The position numbers were made by a program, and so were the translations under genes. Positions 44,951 to 56,712 of a stretch of 64,000 nucleotides of DNA are shown here, piece after piece. Below the pieces are notes generated by a model, which saw nothing but the letters and a program-made list of their open reading frames with translations, was not told where the DNA came from and did no database searches. Origin of the DNA: Erpobdella octoculata (taxonomy: Eukaryota; Annelida; Clitellata; Hirudinida; Erpobdellidae); contig OZ022243.1 of NCBI GenBank assembly GCA_963978895.1, positions 4,251,455 through 4,315,454 on the forward strand, given 5' to 3'. How positions within the stretch are numbered: position 1 is the first letter of the stretch; every line of letters starts with the position of its first letter.

Positions 44951-46335
44951 GAAAAACAAATTTTTGTAATTAAAAATAATAATTATTTAAGTTTTAAAAC
45001 AAAGACAAATCAAATACAATTAAATAAATGTTTGCATATATAAATTCAAAAAAATGTCGTTTAAATAAATTTGCAATAAACGAAAGGCCGGCGAATCCTG
45101 AAATATAAGAAAAAACCTCGTTGTTTACGGCTTACTTGTTGTTTATTAACAGCAATTTTAAATCTGTTAAAAAATCGTATATTGTAAAAAAAATTTTTGC
45201 CTTACTGTGAATACATATTTTATTACCAGCGTGATAAAAAGTTTCTTTTTTCTGAGTATGATAAAAAGTCTCTGTTTGTTTTTTCTGATTTTGATAAAAA
45301 GTCTCTGTTTGTTTTTCGTGGCATGCCACTTCATCATGAGACTATTCTTCTCTTTTCTTTAAAGGTTGAGTCGTAGATCAATTCTAAATCATCCGGTTGT
45401 CAGAGTCTGCTGGAGAGTTTAAGATCAGGAAATTATCAAAGTTTTTTTTTGGCTTATCGATTTAATCCTGATATGTTGTTGATTGGAGGTTTTTTTTTTA
45501 TTATTCGTTACAAAGAGTTTTCTTTGAAACGAACCTATTTTTTATACAATGAAAAAATGTATTCTCGTTTGAAATTTTACTTGAATATAGTCTCAGACTG
45601 CCTGTGGAAATAAAGATTTCAATGATTAAACATCGTCCTAAGTCCACGAGAGCCTTGAGAGATTTTTAAGTCAAGGTTGTTTGTTGTATTTTTGGTTGAA
45701 TTCAAACAATTCTGAGAGAGTTGTGCCAAGTGTCTTTGTTGCCAGGTTTGACTTCATTGTACAAAGTGTGTAAATATAAATCTAGAGTGAACTAAGAGAG
45801 TGTAAATATTTGGTTTGTAATGAATGTAAATCATCTGTTGAATTTTTGAAATCGGTTTGGTTTGTTTGGCGTTTCTTTATGTAAAGTTTTTGTCTCGGAC
45901 GAACATTCCTAAGCATTGTTATTATTTGTTTCTTCATTTTGGAAGTTTTAATTCCAGTTCATGTAGAGTGTTAAGGTTGATGAATGCATTAACATAATGT
46001 TATGTTGAGTTTAAGAAAGTAATTTGAGGAAAAATCCATTCCTTGAAATGACCGAGTTTTACACGGCTGAGACGTAAAGCTTTCAAGGGACGGGAAATGC
46101 AAATGAGAAAATAAAATTGTAAATTACTGCATTACGAACAATTATTAATTTAATAATTTCTTCGTGGCAGTTATTTTTAAATTGTTTTTTTTTTACTTTT
46201 ATCAACATGTAAACAAAAATGAAACTTTTTTACGGTTTTCTTTATATAAAAAACCATATTTATAGAAAATTAAGGGCATTGTGGATTAAAGAAAAATGTG
46301 TGTTCCTGGCTACTAATAAAAAGGCAAAATGAAAC
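44951..46335. other. No feature recognised
   Basis: AT-rich; the frame at 45132-45329 contains a short internal repeat (QTETFYHTQKK-like) from an imperfect 30-bp tandem duplication of TGATAAAAAGTCTCTGTTTG. Nothing else supported. Confidence 0.45.
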
Positions 46336-46462
46336 AGAAGTTTCATCATAATAATCAACAACATCACCACCATCATTGACAACATCAACATCATTGCCGT
46401 CATCATCATCAACAACATCATCATCAACAATAACATTATCACCATTATTATCATCACCACTG
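46336..46462. repeat. CAT/ATC trinucleotide-rich tract
   Basis: Degenerate runs of ATC, AAC and ACC. Similar tracts are at 48797-48840, 53655-53835 and, as GGT/GAT, 58140-58245. Confidence 0.8.
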
Positions 46463-46958
46463 CATTGAAAATTCTGAAGGAAAGCAAAAATTACGAGCTG
46501 CTTTCAACTTTTTTTCCAATTTCCCTTTCTTTTCATCGACAAGTCCACTTCCTACACACCTGTACCTCAATAATGTCTTACTAATTATAGCAATACATCA
46601 TAAAAAGACCACACACACCCGCCGAGCAACCTGTTCATATGCGGTACAATTTTTCATTCCAAATTAGCTTCGTTTTGTGTGTGTTTTTGTGGTATTTTTA
46701 ATTCACAGGTTCGCAATTTTATGCAATAAATACTTTGTGATACTCCTGATATTTTTCTTACGGTCACGGAAATGCTTTGCATGTCTTTGGCGATGCTTTC
46801 CTGTGTGCGTTTGTGTACGTGTGTGAAGAGAGTGTGTGTGAAAATTGTTCCAGGTCTTGTTGTTTAATTACACAGGTAGATTCTTTGTCAGATAAAAACA
46901 TTCTTCAAAATTTCTTCTAATTTTCATTCTTTCACATCCGTTTTTCCCTTTCCTTTCT

Positions 46959-46997
46959 TATATATATATATATATATATACAACCTTTGATGCTTAT

Positions 46998-47088
<91 letters not shown>
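46959..47088. repeat. (TA)n microsatellites
   Basis: A short TA run to 46980, then CAACCTTTGATGCTTATACA, then about 42 TA units to 47088. The spacer sequence recurs at 47396-47415, just past the adjoining repeat. Confidence 0.9.
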
Positions 47089-47089
<1 letters not shown>

Positions 47090-47091
<2 letters not shown>

Positions 47092-47520
47092 TAGTGGGTT
47101 TTGTATTGTTTTGCTCTCATTCCCGTTTCTTTCCATGCTTGCTTTTTTTGCTTTTCTGCTCCTCGCTCTCCTGCTACCTCTCCCATTCTCGCTTACTCTC
47201 CCATCCCTGGTTGCGTTCCCGCTCACTCTCCCGTGCCCGGTCGATTTCCTGTTCCCGTTCCTGTTTGTGCTTGTTTACTTTCTTCCACTTTCTCCTAAAT
47301 TCTTTAAGCCCATGGAATGTAAAATAGACTTGCTCAAAGTTGCTTAAACTTTCCAACGTTGTTATGTAAACTAAATTTGAATTTTATTACGCAATAACCT
47401 TTGATGCTTATACATATGCATTTTTGGCCTTGAAAGTTTTTTGGTCATATAAAATAAGAAAAAAAAAACTATCTTATCTTTTTTTACTCTTTAACATCTA
47501 TCTCAATGCTAAATTTTTAT
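47090..47520 (-). repeat. Inverse copy of the 19.9-kb dispersed repeat
   Basis: CT-rich units such as CTCACTCTCCCGTGCCCGGT (47100-47290) followed by an AT-rich section ending AACTATCTTATCTTTTTTTA. This is the reverse complement of 19900-20260 in order and content. Confidence 0.65.
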
Positions 47521-47660
47521 ATATATGTTCAAATATTTAATGAGATTTTCTTTTTTTTCTTCCTTTACTGAATTGTTAAGTATAATTAAGTATTTCATGT
47601 TTAGTAAAATTTCGTTTCTTTTTGTAGAACTTGAAAGGCAAGGAGGTTCAATTTCAAAGT

Positions 47661-47729
47661 TGTTTACGTAAACATGCATAATTACTTACATATATATATA
47701 TATTGTTTACGTAAACATACATAATTACT

Positions 47730-47812
<83 letters not shown>

Positions 47813-47850
47813 TACGTAAACATACATAATTACTTACATATATATATATA
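47661..47850. repeat. Three copies of a palindromic unit separated by (AT)n
   Basis: TGTTTACGTAAACA, a perfect 14-bp palindrome, followed by TRCATAATTACTTRCATATA starts at 47661, 47704 and 47809. The copies are separated by TA runs, the longer at 47732-47808. The palindrome plus AT array suggests unequal expansion or slippage. Confidence 0.9.
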
Positions 47851-49079
47851 ATTAAATTTTTATCTTCTTCCTTGAAAAGTTTTCTTTTGTGTGCTTTCGT
47901 TTATTGAGTTGTCATTTATTAATGCTTTACTTGCTGACTGAAAATATTACGGTTGTACTTCCGAACAGAAGGATTAATTAAAAGTATAAAATAAAACATA
48001 AAACCACACATATATTAAAAAAGCTGCACAGAGGATAAACTAATTTTGAAGAAAAACGTTTTTTTGTGAAAAATTAGGATATACAGAGCGAACAGAATTT
48101 TTACCTCACAAAAAAGCAAATAAAACACTCAACGCTTTTGTTTATGGTTGAAATTTCTGTATCTTTTTGGGAGCATTTTTAAGTGAAGTTTTAAAAATTG
48201 CTTTTTATATTTTATGCAGCTCTTGATGTATAAATGCATAATTACCTTGGGGGTATAAATTTTTATAAAATGTTTTTATCTCCCCACCACTAATGCTAAA
48301 CTTTTTTTCGAAATAGCTGATGATGGGAGGGGGTTAGTTTTGGTTACTTGTCTAAAAAAATTGCAATTCATTATACACTTTGTTTTCTAAAACAGCTGAT
48401 GTCCGGGGGACATGGTGTCGTAGCCTTTGGCGGATTTAAGGTCCACAACGTGCGTCCCCGTTCCACTTCTTAACAACAAATGATGACCATGAGAGGGGGG
48501 TAGTAGTACCTACTTTTCTGAATACTTCTCCAAAAATGTCATGACTTTTTCTTTTAAAAATAAAAACCTTTTTTTGGAAAATCCTTGTGGGAACAATTGC
48601 CCCCCTGCTCCCCACAAATGACGAAGTTGTGCCTATGAGGAGATGCCATAATTTTTGCTTGCTTTAATGAAAGCATGTATCTGCATCTAGAGATAACATA
48701 TTTTTTTTTAATCATCAATCATAACATGTAAATAAAAGTATGGAAAAAAATGCCTCACTTCTCACTTGTAGTCTTCATCAAAACATCCTCGTGGCAGTGA
48801 TGATGGTGATGATGGTGATGGTGATGATGATGATGATGACATGCATAATTGGAAAAGTTGCGCAGTTTTGCACTTTAAATATTATTTTAGACCTTTAACG
48901 GGCTGTAACGTAAGAGTTTGCGGCTGTTTTGAAGAAAAATTGGAAAGAATGGAGTCAATTATTTCATTAAAAGTTTTTTAAATGCGTACTGACTAGGGAA
49001 GCGTCTCCAGTGATTAAGGTCAATTATGTGCACGCATTTGCTCCTTGTATGTAGGTTTGAATTTATATATATATATATA
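47851..49079. other. Unassigned sequence with G-rich repeat-like patches
   Basis: 48260-48660 has several GGGGG patches and TTTGGCGGATTTAAGGTCCA, which looks like the interior of a DNA transposon, but I cannot pair termini. 48797-48840 is a GATGGT/GAT tract. 48990-49060 has a weak tRNA-like block. Confidence 0.4.
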
Positions 49080-49243
49080 ACTCCGCCTCGCTTATTGCGA
49101 GCCAGTCCCAAGCCTGGATGAAGGAGGAGGGACAGTTAAAAGGATCAAACTTTGATCCACGACAGGAAGTACTTATGTGCTTCCTACATACAGCCAATTC
49201 AGTCTTAAAACACTTGGTGTAAAGGACTATAAACTATCATAAA

Positions 49244-49245
<2 letters not shown>
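49080..49245 (+). repeat. Dispersed CCAGTCCCAAGCCTGG repeat, copy 2
   Basis: CTCCGCCTCGCTTATTGCGA, CCAGTCCCAAGCCTGG, GATCCACGACAGGAAGTACT, CACTTGGTGTAAAGGACTAT. Aligns end to end with the reverse complement of 27885-28062 and stops at a (TA)n run. Confidence 0.8.

Positions 49246-49247
<2 letters not shown>

Positions 49248-49306
<59 letters not shown>
49248..49306. repeat. (AT)n microsatellite
   Basis: About 29 AT units immediately after the dispersed repeat. Confidence 0.9.
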
Positions 49307-49309
<3 letters not shown>

Positions 49310-49555
49310 ATTTATATATATAGTTCTGTTCGTTAAATCGCAATAACTTTCCCGAACAGCTGACGATTGTCAACTTGTTATTAAAATTAAATAAGAAACC
49401 TGCTATTTTGTGGTTCATTTGAGTTGCCATATCAGAGACCTGAGTTGTGTACTTTTAGCTGGTGGACCCCATCTAAGCCATCGTGGACCCATGAAACGAA
49501 TGGTTTCAGAGATTAAATTCACTGAAGTAACGTTGACTAAGAAGGGGGTATCCGA

Positions 49556-49663
49556 CACAGATGTTTCGAGTAGGAGTACCATGGTATCGAGTACGAGTAT
49601 CAAGTACTACATCTCTGCTACTCAGTACTGAGTGGAAAACGAGTACCGAGTACTACATCTCTG
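49556..49663. mobile_element. 108-bp hAT-type MITE
   Basis: Left CACAGATGT, right inverse CAGAGATGT (eight of nine). Perfect 8-bp duplication GTATCCGA at 49548-49555 and 49664-49671. The interior is repeats of GAGTAC and TACTACATCTCTG; the last motif occurs twice, so the right terminus is duplicated. Confidence 0.75.
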
Positions 49664-49671
49664 GTATCCGA

Positions 49672-50428
49672 ATATGTCTGTGACCGGATTCCGTTCATGT
49701 TTTAGGAAGGGGACAATTCAAACATCTACCTACCATCAAGGGAGGGGAAGATATGTGGTCTCTGTAAATTATTGCTAATGATCACTGGCCGTATTATACT
49801 GCACTACTTTAGATCTTTAATTGCTATATAAACTCTTTTTAAGAGCTCTTAAGCTCACTTAACACACTCGACACATAGCTTCTAGTTAGTTAGTCCGTCT
49901 GCTTTCAAAAAGTGTGTTTTCATGTAAACATTGTCCTTGTAAATAAGTAAATGTCTAAATATGTTAAGAGTTGCTCCTTGTCGTCAATCAATCCATGATA
50001 GGCAATCAGTTCAAGAGGACTTGACCTTTGCTAGTTTATTCTAGGGTTACCCATTCTGCTGGTGCGTTAAGTTCTGCAAGGTAAGCGGGATTTTTCTGAA
50101 ATCCTGAAACTAATTAAAATACTACTTAAATATTAATGTTATTTACCGTTTTCGTGAATTCGTATTATATATAATACAGAACTGCGCTAGAATCGGGTCA
50201 AACTGATCACAAAACGGCAGTGCCGTGCGACTGATGTTCACAGACGTTCGAGATCAATAAATGACTTTTTATATCAAGATATTTCCGGAGGATTTCTTCT
50301 CTCCATAAGATCCGCCGCATTCTTCCGGTTTCCGACTTGAACGCATTTGTTGACATATTTTCGCTCCTGCTTCCAGCTCGGCGTTATCATCATGGCATCT
50401 CAATCATTGTTGCACGTAACTACACGCA
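49672..50428. other. No feature recognised
   Basis: No exon chain, RNA gene or element terminus seen. Confidence 0.4.
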
Positions 50429-50465
50429 CGCATGCTCACACACACACACACACACACACGCACGT
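50429..50465. repeat. (CA)n microsatellite
   Basis: CACACA run with a TCAC start. Further T-rich (50545-50610), GA-rich (50700-50800) and TG-rich (51005-51072) tracts follow, with no gene in between. Confidence 0.85.
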
Positions 50466-51196
50466 CAAGAGAATGGAAATTTATTTTCCACGTAAATTAC
50501 TTCTCGGCTGGCTCTTACGCATTTTCCTTGCATCGCATCGTTCTAGTTTTGTTTTGTTTTTTATCTTTTTTTGTTTTTTTTGTTTTGTTTTTATCTTTTT
50601 TTTGTTTCTTTTGCTCGCTCTTTCTTCTATTACCCACTCCATCATTTTAGGCAACGTAATACTACATTAATGAGTGTCAGAACTCGTTTGTCAGATGGGA
50701 ATAGAGAGACAGATAGAGAGAGAAAGAGACAAACCTAGGGAGACATATAGAGAAAGAAAGAAAAAACAGAGAGAGGGGGAGAGAGAGATGGGGGGAGGCA
50801 GAGAACTTCAGTTTGACCTTACACGAGTACTTTTAAGTGTTGAAACAGCAATGAAACAGATAATCATTATCATCATCACCAGCATAGTTTTACGCGAAAA
50901 AGCCGCCATTCCTACAAACGCATATACATATAAGGGACGTGCACTGTCAGTTTTCTCGCATGTTGTCTGTTATTTTTACATCTTGCTGGCTCCCTTTCAT
51001 CATTATAAAACAGACATGTATGTGCGTGCGTGCGTTCGTGTATGTGTGTGTGTGTGTGTATGTGTGTGTGTACATATTTAACTCGTAAGTCTAATTTTTG
51101 CTTTACTTCTTAGCACCCGGTGGCACTGTTTCGTAAACTTTCTTCGAAGTTTACTGTTATTGTTTTCTGTGCTTCAGCTGTCTACTGGATGGTTAC

Positions 51197-51345
51197 TTAC
51201 TTACCTACCTACCAACCTACCTACCTACCTACCTACCTGCCTGCCTACCTACCTACCTACCTGCCTGGCTGCCTGCCTACCTACCAATATACCTACCTAC
51301 CGCTACCTACCTATACCTACCTACCTACCCACCGCTACCTGCCTA
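51197..51345. repeat. (CTAC)n tetranucleotide array
   Basis: CTAC units with CTGC and CTAT variants. The Tyr/Leu/Pro-rich frames across it are artefacts. Confidence 0.9.
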
Positions 51346-51659
51346 CCGACTTGCTTAGTCACTCCTTACTCACTCACTGTAGTAGTTGATCTACTTGTTA
51401 TTCACTTACTGAGGTTGTTATTTGTTATGTCGCGTATGTTACTTACTGACCAGTTATGTTACTGAATAACGGTCGACCAGATTTGAAATTTTCCTTCCAT
51501 ATCTTAACAGCGAGTGAACGGGAAAATGTCAACATCAATAGATCGATGATTCTGTTAACTTCGAAGATGCCTGCCTCGAGCTTTTGACGATTGGAAACTC
51601 CTGGTTAATTGGATTACTGAAATCTAATTTTTATAAATAGAACCGTAGGATGTTGTTCT

Positions 51660-52010
51660 ACATATGTGTGTCTATGTCTCTGTGTATGTGTCCATATCTA
51701 TCCGTATCCATTACTATCCATATCTATGCGTGTGGTAATGTCTGTGTGCCTACATCCGTATGTGTCTGAGTGTCTGTATCAATGCGTGTCTGTATCAATG
51801 CGTGTCTATATCTGTATGTGTCTATATCCGTGTGTGTGTTTAAATCATTATGTCTCTATATCTGTGTGTATCTATATCCGCGTGTCTATATCTGCATTTG
51901 TCTATATCCGTGTGTGTATATCTGTGTGTGTCTATATCTGCATATGTCTGTATCTGTATGTGTCTATATATTCGTGCGTGTCTCTACCGGCGTGTGCGTG
52001 CGTCTGTGAA
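51660..52010. repeat. TGTCTATATC-type degenerate repeat
   Basis: Loosely repeated units of 15-20 bp built from TGTGTCTATATCYG across about 350 bp. It gives long Cys/Val/Tyr-rich pseudo-frames. Confidence 0.75.
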
Positions 52011-52233
52011 TCAATTTCTGCACCTTCGTGTGCTTCTCCTTCTTCTTAATATCATTTTATTAACTCTTTCCTCCATCACGTGTTCTTCTGTGTTTTTAAT
52101 GTTCTCCTCCTTCTCATCCTCCTCCTCTTCCTCCTCCTCCTTCTCCTCCTCCTCCATTCTCCCTTTCCTGTGGAAGACCGGGATTTATGCATTCCTGTCG
52201 TGCAGATCATCCGCGCTGAGATCTTTTTATTTG

Positions 52234-52234
<1 letters not shown>

Positions 52235-52321
<87 letters not shown>
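52235..52321. repeat. (TC)n microsatellite
   Basis: About 43 near-perfect TC units. Confidence 0.95.
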
Positions 52322-52324
<3 letters not shown>

Positions 52325-52495
52325 TTTTGCTATGATATTAAATATATGTTCAGGGGCATTTATCAGCCCCGTACCGGCCGTAGTAGGGTAGGCTGGAACG
52401 TGTGTCTAATAACTATTATAACTAATAATATAAGATGGAGGAAAGACGTTTCTAGTTAGTTGTAAGCTTAAGTTTTATTTACAAGTCAGTTAGTT

Positions 52496-52520
52496 AGTCG
52501 GTTAGTTGGTTGGTTGGTTG

Positions 52521-52605
<85 letters not shown>

Positions 52606-52636
52606 ATTGTTAGTTAGTTAGTTAGTTAGTTAGTTG
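52496..52636. repeat. (GTTA)n tetranucleotide array
   Basis: GTTA units with GTTG units at the left and one interruption near 52605. Confidence 0.95.
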
Positions 52637-53131
52637 TGTGTACAAATAAATCGCTGCTATAAAATTTAAGAACTGGACCAAATTCGTTTGGAAAAGTTGT
52701 CCTATGATGATGACTTTGAAAAGTGTTTGATAATAAGATAATATTTACTTCAGAACTTTGCCCATATTTAAATAAATACTGTCTATTTATTTTTAACCAC
52801 TTTTTGCAGCTTCTATTCCATCCTCTGACTGGGGCGACTGCTGTTTTTCAACTCTTATTTAAATGTTCAATTACATATATGATCTGTTTAATTCTTATTT
52901 AAATATTCAATTTTCTGATCCGCTGTTTTTAAACTCCTAATATTTAAATATTCAATTATAGAATAGAATATGTTTAATTCTTATTTAAATATTCAATCAT
53001 AGGATCAGCTGTTTTATCAACTCCTCTGCTGAATTATCTCACAACATCAGTTAACGTCTGTAATGTGTTCGTTTTAGATTGGATTTAGCCGTTAGACAAG
53101 ATATTAGATGTCTCCGTTGCGTTGCACATTT

Positions 53132-53288
53132 GGGTGGGTGTGTGTGAGTGGATGGGTGGGTGGGTGGGTGGGTGGGTGAGTGAGTGGGTAGATGTATGGG
53201 TGGGTGGACGGATAAGTGAGTGGTGGATGGGTGAGTGGGTGGGTGGATGGATGGGTGAGTGGATGGATGGGTGGGGGAATGAGTGGGG
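53132..53288. repeat. (GGGT/GGAT)n array
   Basis: GGGT units mixed with GAGT, GGAT and GAGTG. The strand asymmetry is complete: G/T-rich on +, A/C-rich on -. Confidence 0.9.
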
Positions 53289-53654
53289 TACTCAATTTTC
53301 ACAGTTGGTGAACTGTCAAAATTCTAGATATCCATCCGACACAGATGGAGACCAGTGAGTGGACAAAAAGTGAATTCCATCGAAGCGTCAAATGAAACAC
53401 ACGCCTGTGTGTTTGTGCGTGTGCGTGTGCGTGAGAAGTGCGTGTACGAGAACGTTATTAATTTATTAATAAGATTTGATTAGAAGATATTATTAAGAGT
53501 AACAACACGTGACATGAAAGGTTTATACCGGCAAGAGAGAAGATGACTTTTTCTTTTCTGACTCGCTGTTGTCTCTGCCGACGTTTTAATATAAGCTGTG
53601 ACGTGGAGGAGTAGATATTAGATATCTTTCTTCTGTATCCGATCCGTCCGTGCC

Positions 53655-53835
53655 ATAATCATTATCATCACTGCCGTCATCAATATTATCACCACCACCA
53701 TAAACATCATAATCATCACCACCACCACAATCATCACCGCCATCATTATCATCACCATCATTATCGTCACCATGCTTATCATCACCACAATCATTATCAT
53801 AACCAGCATCACTATCATCATCGTCGTTGTCACCA
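53655..53835. repeat. CAT/CAC trinucleotide-rich tract
   Basis: Degenerate ATC and ACC triplets. It produces a Met/Val/Ile-rich - strand frame with no family resemblance. Confidence 0.85.
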
Positions 53836-55150
53836 TTTTTCGGCTGCGATCTTCAAGTTTTCGTTTCAACAAAACAGCCTGGCTGGCTGGCTTTAAATGT
53901 TGATTTACAGCTATCTGATGGAGTGGCGGCTCTTATGTCGTCAGAAAAAAACAACAACAGAAAACGAAACTCAAGCACAATAACACGCTCGTGATCTCTC
54001 CCGCCATAAAGCTTATTAAATGTGATATTTCTTTCCTGTTACCATAGGAACATAGGAACTGAATTGGTTTAATTTATTACCAGTCAAAAAAGGAGAGCGT
54101 TATAGCATCGTCAATTTATCAACGGATGTTTCTTCATATTCGAGGTTTCTGGTTTATGGATGATTGTTTTTTGTTATCTTTTGATGTGTGTGTGTGGGTG
54201 TGTGTGTGTAGGGGGGTGGGGGGGTTTGTTTATTTTTACTGGACAGTCGTTGTGAAAGATTATGTTTTCTCATTTTTGTGTAATGATCCGTATCTCTGCC
54301 ATTGATAAATTGTGTAGTATATATATCTATTATTATCTATATCAATATTCTCTTTTTTATTAATAGGACTACAACTGCAAAAAATATTATTAATATTGTT
54401 GTATGTTTGTCTACGCGTGTGTGTATGTATGTATGTGTGTGTGTGTGTGTGCAATTATTAAATATTATATAGGGGATCAGAGGGGTCGATCGCTTTCAGA
54501 TGTCTTCTCATGATTTACATTATATGTATATGATTATCAATTTTTTTGCTTCTGTAAATAGTAAATACATACACTGTCACAACACAAACACACTACATAC
54601 TATTTTCAGCTAGCCTGTATGGCGAATTTGTTGGCACCATCAATTGCTACCTGTTGGCACCATGTATTACTACCAGGACCGTACCGTGATAGAGTTGGTC
54701 ACTTCATACAATTGGGATATCATATCATATCATGTATGTAAATTTAGTTAGCCATTACTTTATATATTTGCTGTTTACGAAAGCTTTGGCGCAGTTTTCG
54801 TGTGATGTAGTAATATTGCTAGATTAGTACGATCGGTGCAGGAGTACTGCAAAGCCAGAGTGCCAGCCATACATACCCCCCCCCCCCTTGAGAAGCCGTC
54901 GAAAGCCCGAAGTCCTCCCGGGAACGACTCTCCATTCTTCCCATGCCCCTCCACATCGGTTCAAGGCCCGGAGAAAGCTGGCTGACCGACGTCAACTTCT
55001 GCTTCCATGCATCTTACTTAGTTCTCGTTTGCTTACTTGATCGATCCAGCCTTGAGAGTTGTTCTTTAATTCTGTAGACGATAGTTGTTATTTGTTTATT
55101 TATTTATTTTAATGATTGCTTCTAATATATCCTTGTTTGTATTTATTTGT
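53836..55150. other. No gene recognised
   Basis: Contains short TG runs at 54186-54212 and 54417-54451, a C-run at 54878-54888 and GC-richer patches. No exon chain or paired termini found. Confidence 0.4.
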
Positions 55151-55152
55151 TT

Positions 55153-55370
55153 ACTAGCGGGGTGCCCGGCGTTGCCCGGGGATTTTAGAGGTTTTTCTAT
55201 CGTTTTTCTCTCGCTCCCGTTTCCTTTACCGCTTGCTTTCCCGCTCTCGATCGCTTTCCCGTTCCCGCTTGCTCTCCCGTTTCCGGTTGCTTTCCCGCTC
55301 CCGATCTCTATCCCTTTCCCGCTTGCTCTCCCGTTCCCGGTCGCTTTCCCGCCCAAATCAAATCCTACCG
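55153..55370 (+). repeat. Dispersed repeat starting GCCCGGCGTTGCCCGGG, with CTCCCGTTCC module
   Basis: ACTAGCGGGGTGCCCGGCGT, TGCCCGGGGATTTTAGAGG, then short repeated units of GCTTTCCCGCTCCCG/GCTCTCCCGTTCCCG type. It is the complement of the purine-rich module seen at 20125, 28580 and 39950, here with a clear boundary sequence. Confidence 0.7.
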
Positions 55371-55705
55371 AATCTTCAACTTGCCACTGGGATGCTTACG
55401 AGCATACCAAACGCCGACATGTCCAACACATCATCATATCTCCCCTACCTCAACGCATCGAAGACAAGCGAAAATGTTTCTGCTGTTAATAACTATTTTT
55501 TTCCAGGCGGATCCAGTGGAAGGAGAGGGAGGAGGGAGATAGTCATAAAACGCTGGCGCTGAATGAATAATGCATAGGTGCCTAATGCCACTGTTTAGCA
55601 TGGGCATTTGTATTCATGGAAAGAGAGACGTGGAGAATATGAAGAGAAATGTCGGAAAATTTCACTAGGCTCGTTCCAGCGGTTTTATATTCTTTCCGCC
55701 TTTTT

Positions 55706-55708
<3 letters not shown>

Positions 55709-55777
<69 letters not shown>
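55709..55777. repeat. (TC)n microsatellite
   Basis: About 34 TC units. Confidence 0.95.
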
Positions 55778-55780
<3 letters not shown>

Positions 55781-55977
55781 TCAGTTTCACTCACTACCAC
55801 ACTCTCTCTCTCTTACTTCTTCTTCAGCATCCCCCCTTATTTTTCAGCTCTTATCTCCCACCTTTCTTCCTCCACACTAATGATTGTCTCTCAAAGTGTT
55901 TGCACTGGAAGCGTGCGTGCGCTTACGCTTTTAGCACTTGTACGCCCTGTTCAATTTCTTCGTTTCACTCCTCTGTA

Positions 55978-56224
55978 CACGCACACATACACACATACTC
56001 ACATACATACACACATACATACATACATACATACACACATACTCACATACACACATACATACATACACATACATACATACATACATACATACATACATAC
56101 ATACATACATACATACATACATACACACATACATACACACATACATACATACACATACATACTCACATACACACATACATACATACATACATACACACAC
56201 ATACTCACATACACATAAACACAC
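55978..56224. repeat. (ACAT)n array with ACAC and CTCAC variants
   Basis: About 245 bp of ACAT units. All six frames stay open for long stretches, which is the period-4 artefact of the repeat. Confidence 0.95.
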
Positions 56225-56712
56225 ACAGGCTCAGGCAGGTGATTGAATTGCTTAGTTAATCAATTGAGATCTGGAATTGTTCTTTCAGGTACATTCGATT
56301 CATTTCTAGGAATTATGCATTAACTTCGTGCATTAACTTTGCGTTTATTAATGCTTGTAATTTATTATTTCTTGTGAGTTAAATTACGAAACGACCTAGA
56401 ATAGAAAGTACTAGAGACGTGTGTCTGTCCATATCGTCTCTCAAGTCTCAGTTCATTCCATCTATGGCGGTATTGAAAACATGTTTTTCACGTACGAAGA
56501 ATAACCTTTAATTCACCGAATGAGTCAGTTTTCTTAAAATATCATCGAAAATTTGAATCGATATTTATTGTTATTACTTTTTTTTTTATAAATTTTTGCC
56601 TCATGCGAAAAAAGCATAGAAAGATGTGAAATATCGATTCGAAGTTAAAATAAAAATTGCTTATTTTCGCAAAGTGATCGATACTGAAAGTATAAATAGG
56701 TGCCCTTTGCTG

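Noticed and set aside
48260..48660. Possible hAT-type element (TTTGGCGGATTTAAGGTCCA)
   Set aside because: The interior looks transposon-like, but no matching termini or target duplication were found by eye.
51666..52335. Cys/Val/Tyr-rich and Ser/Leu-rich frames
   Set aside because: They follow TGTCTATATC-type and (TC)n repeats, with no domain or splice context.
55900..56259. His/Thr/Tyr-rich and Cys/Val/Tyr-rich frames on both strands
   Set aside because: Produced by the (ACAT)n array; a period of four leaves several frames without stops.
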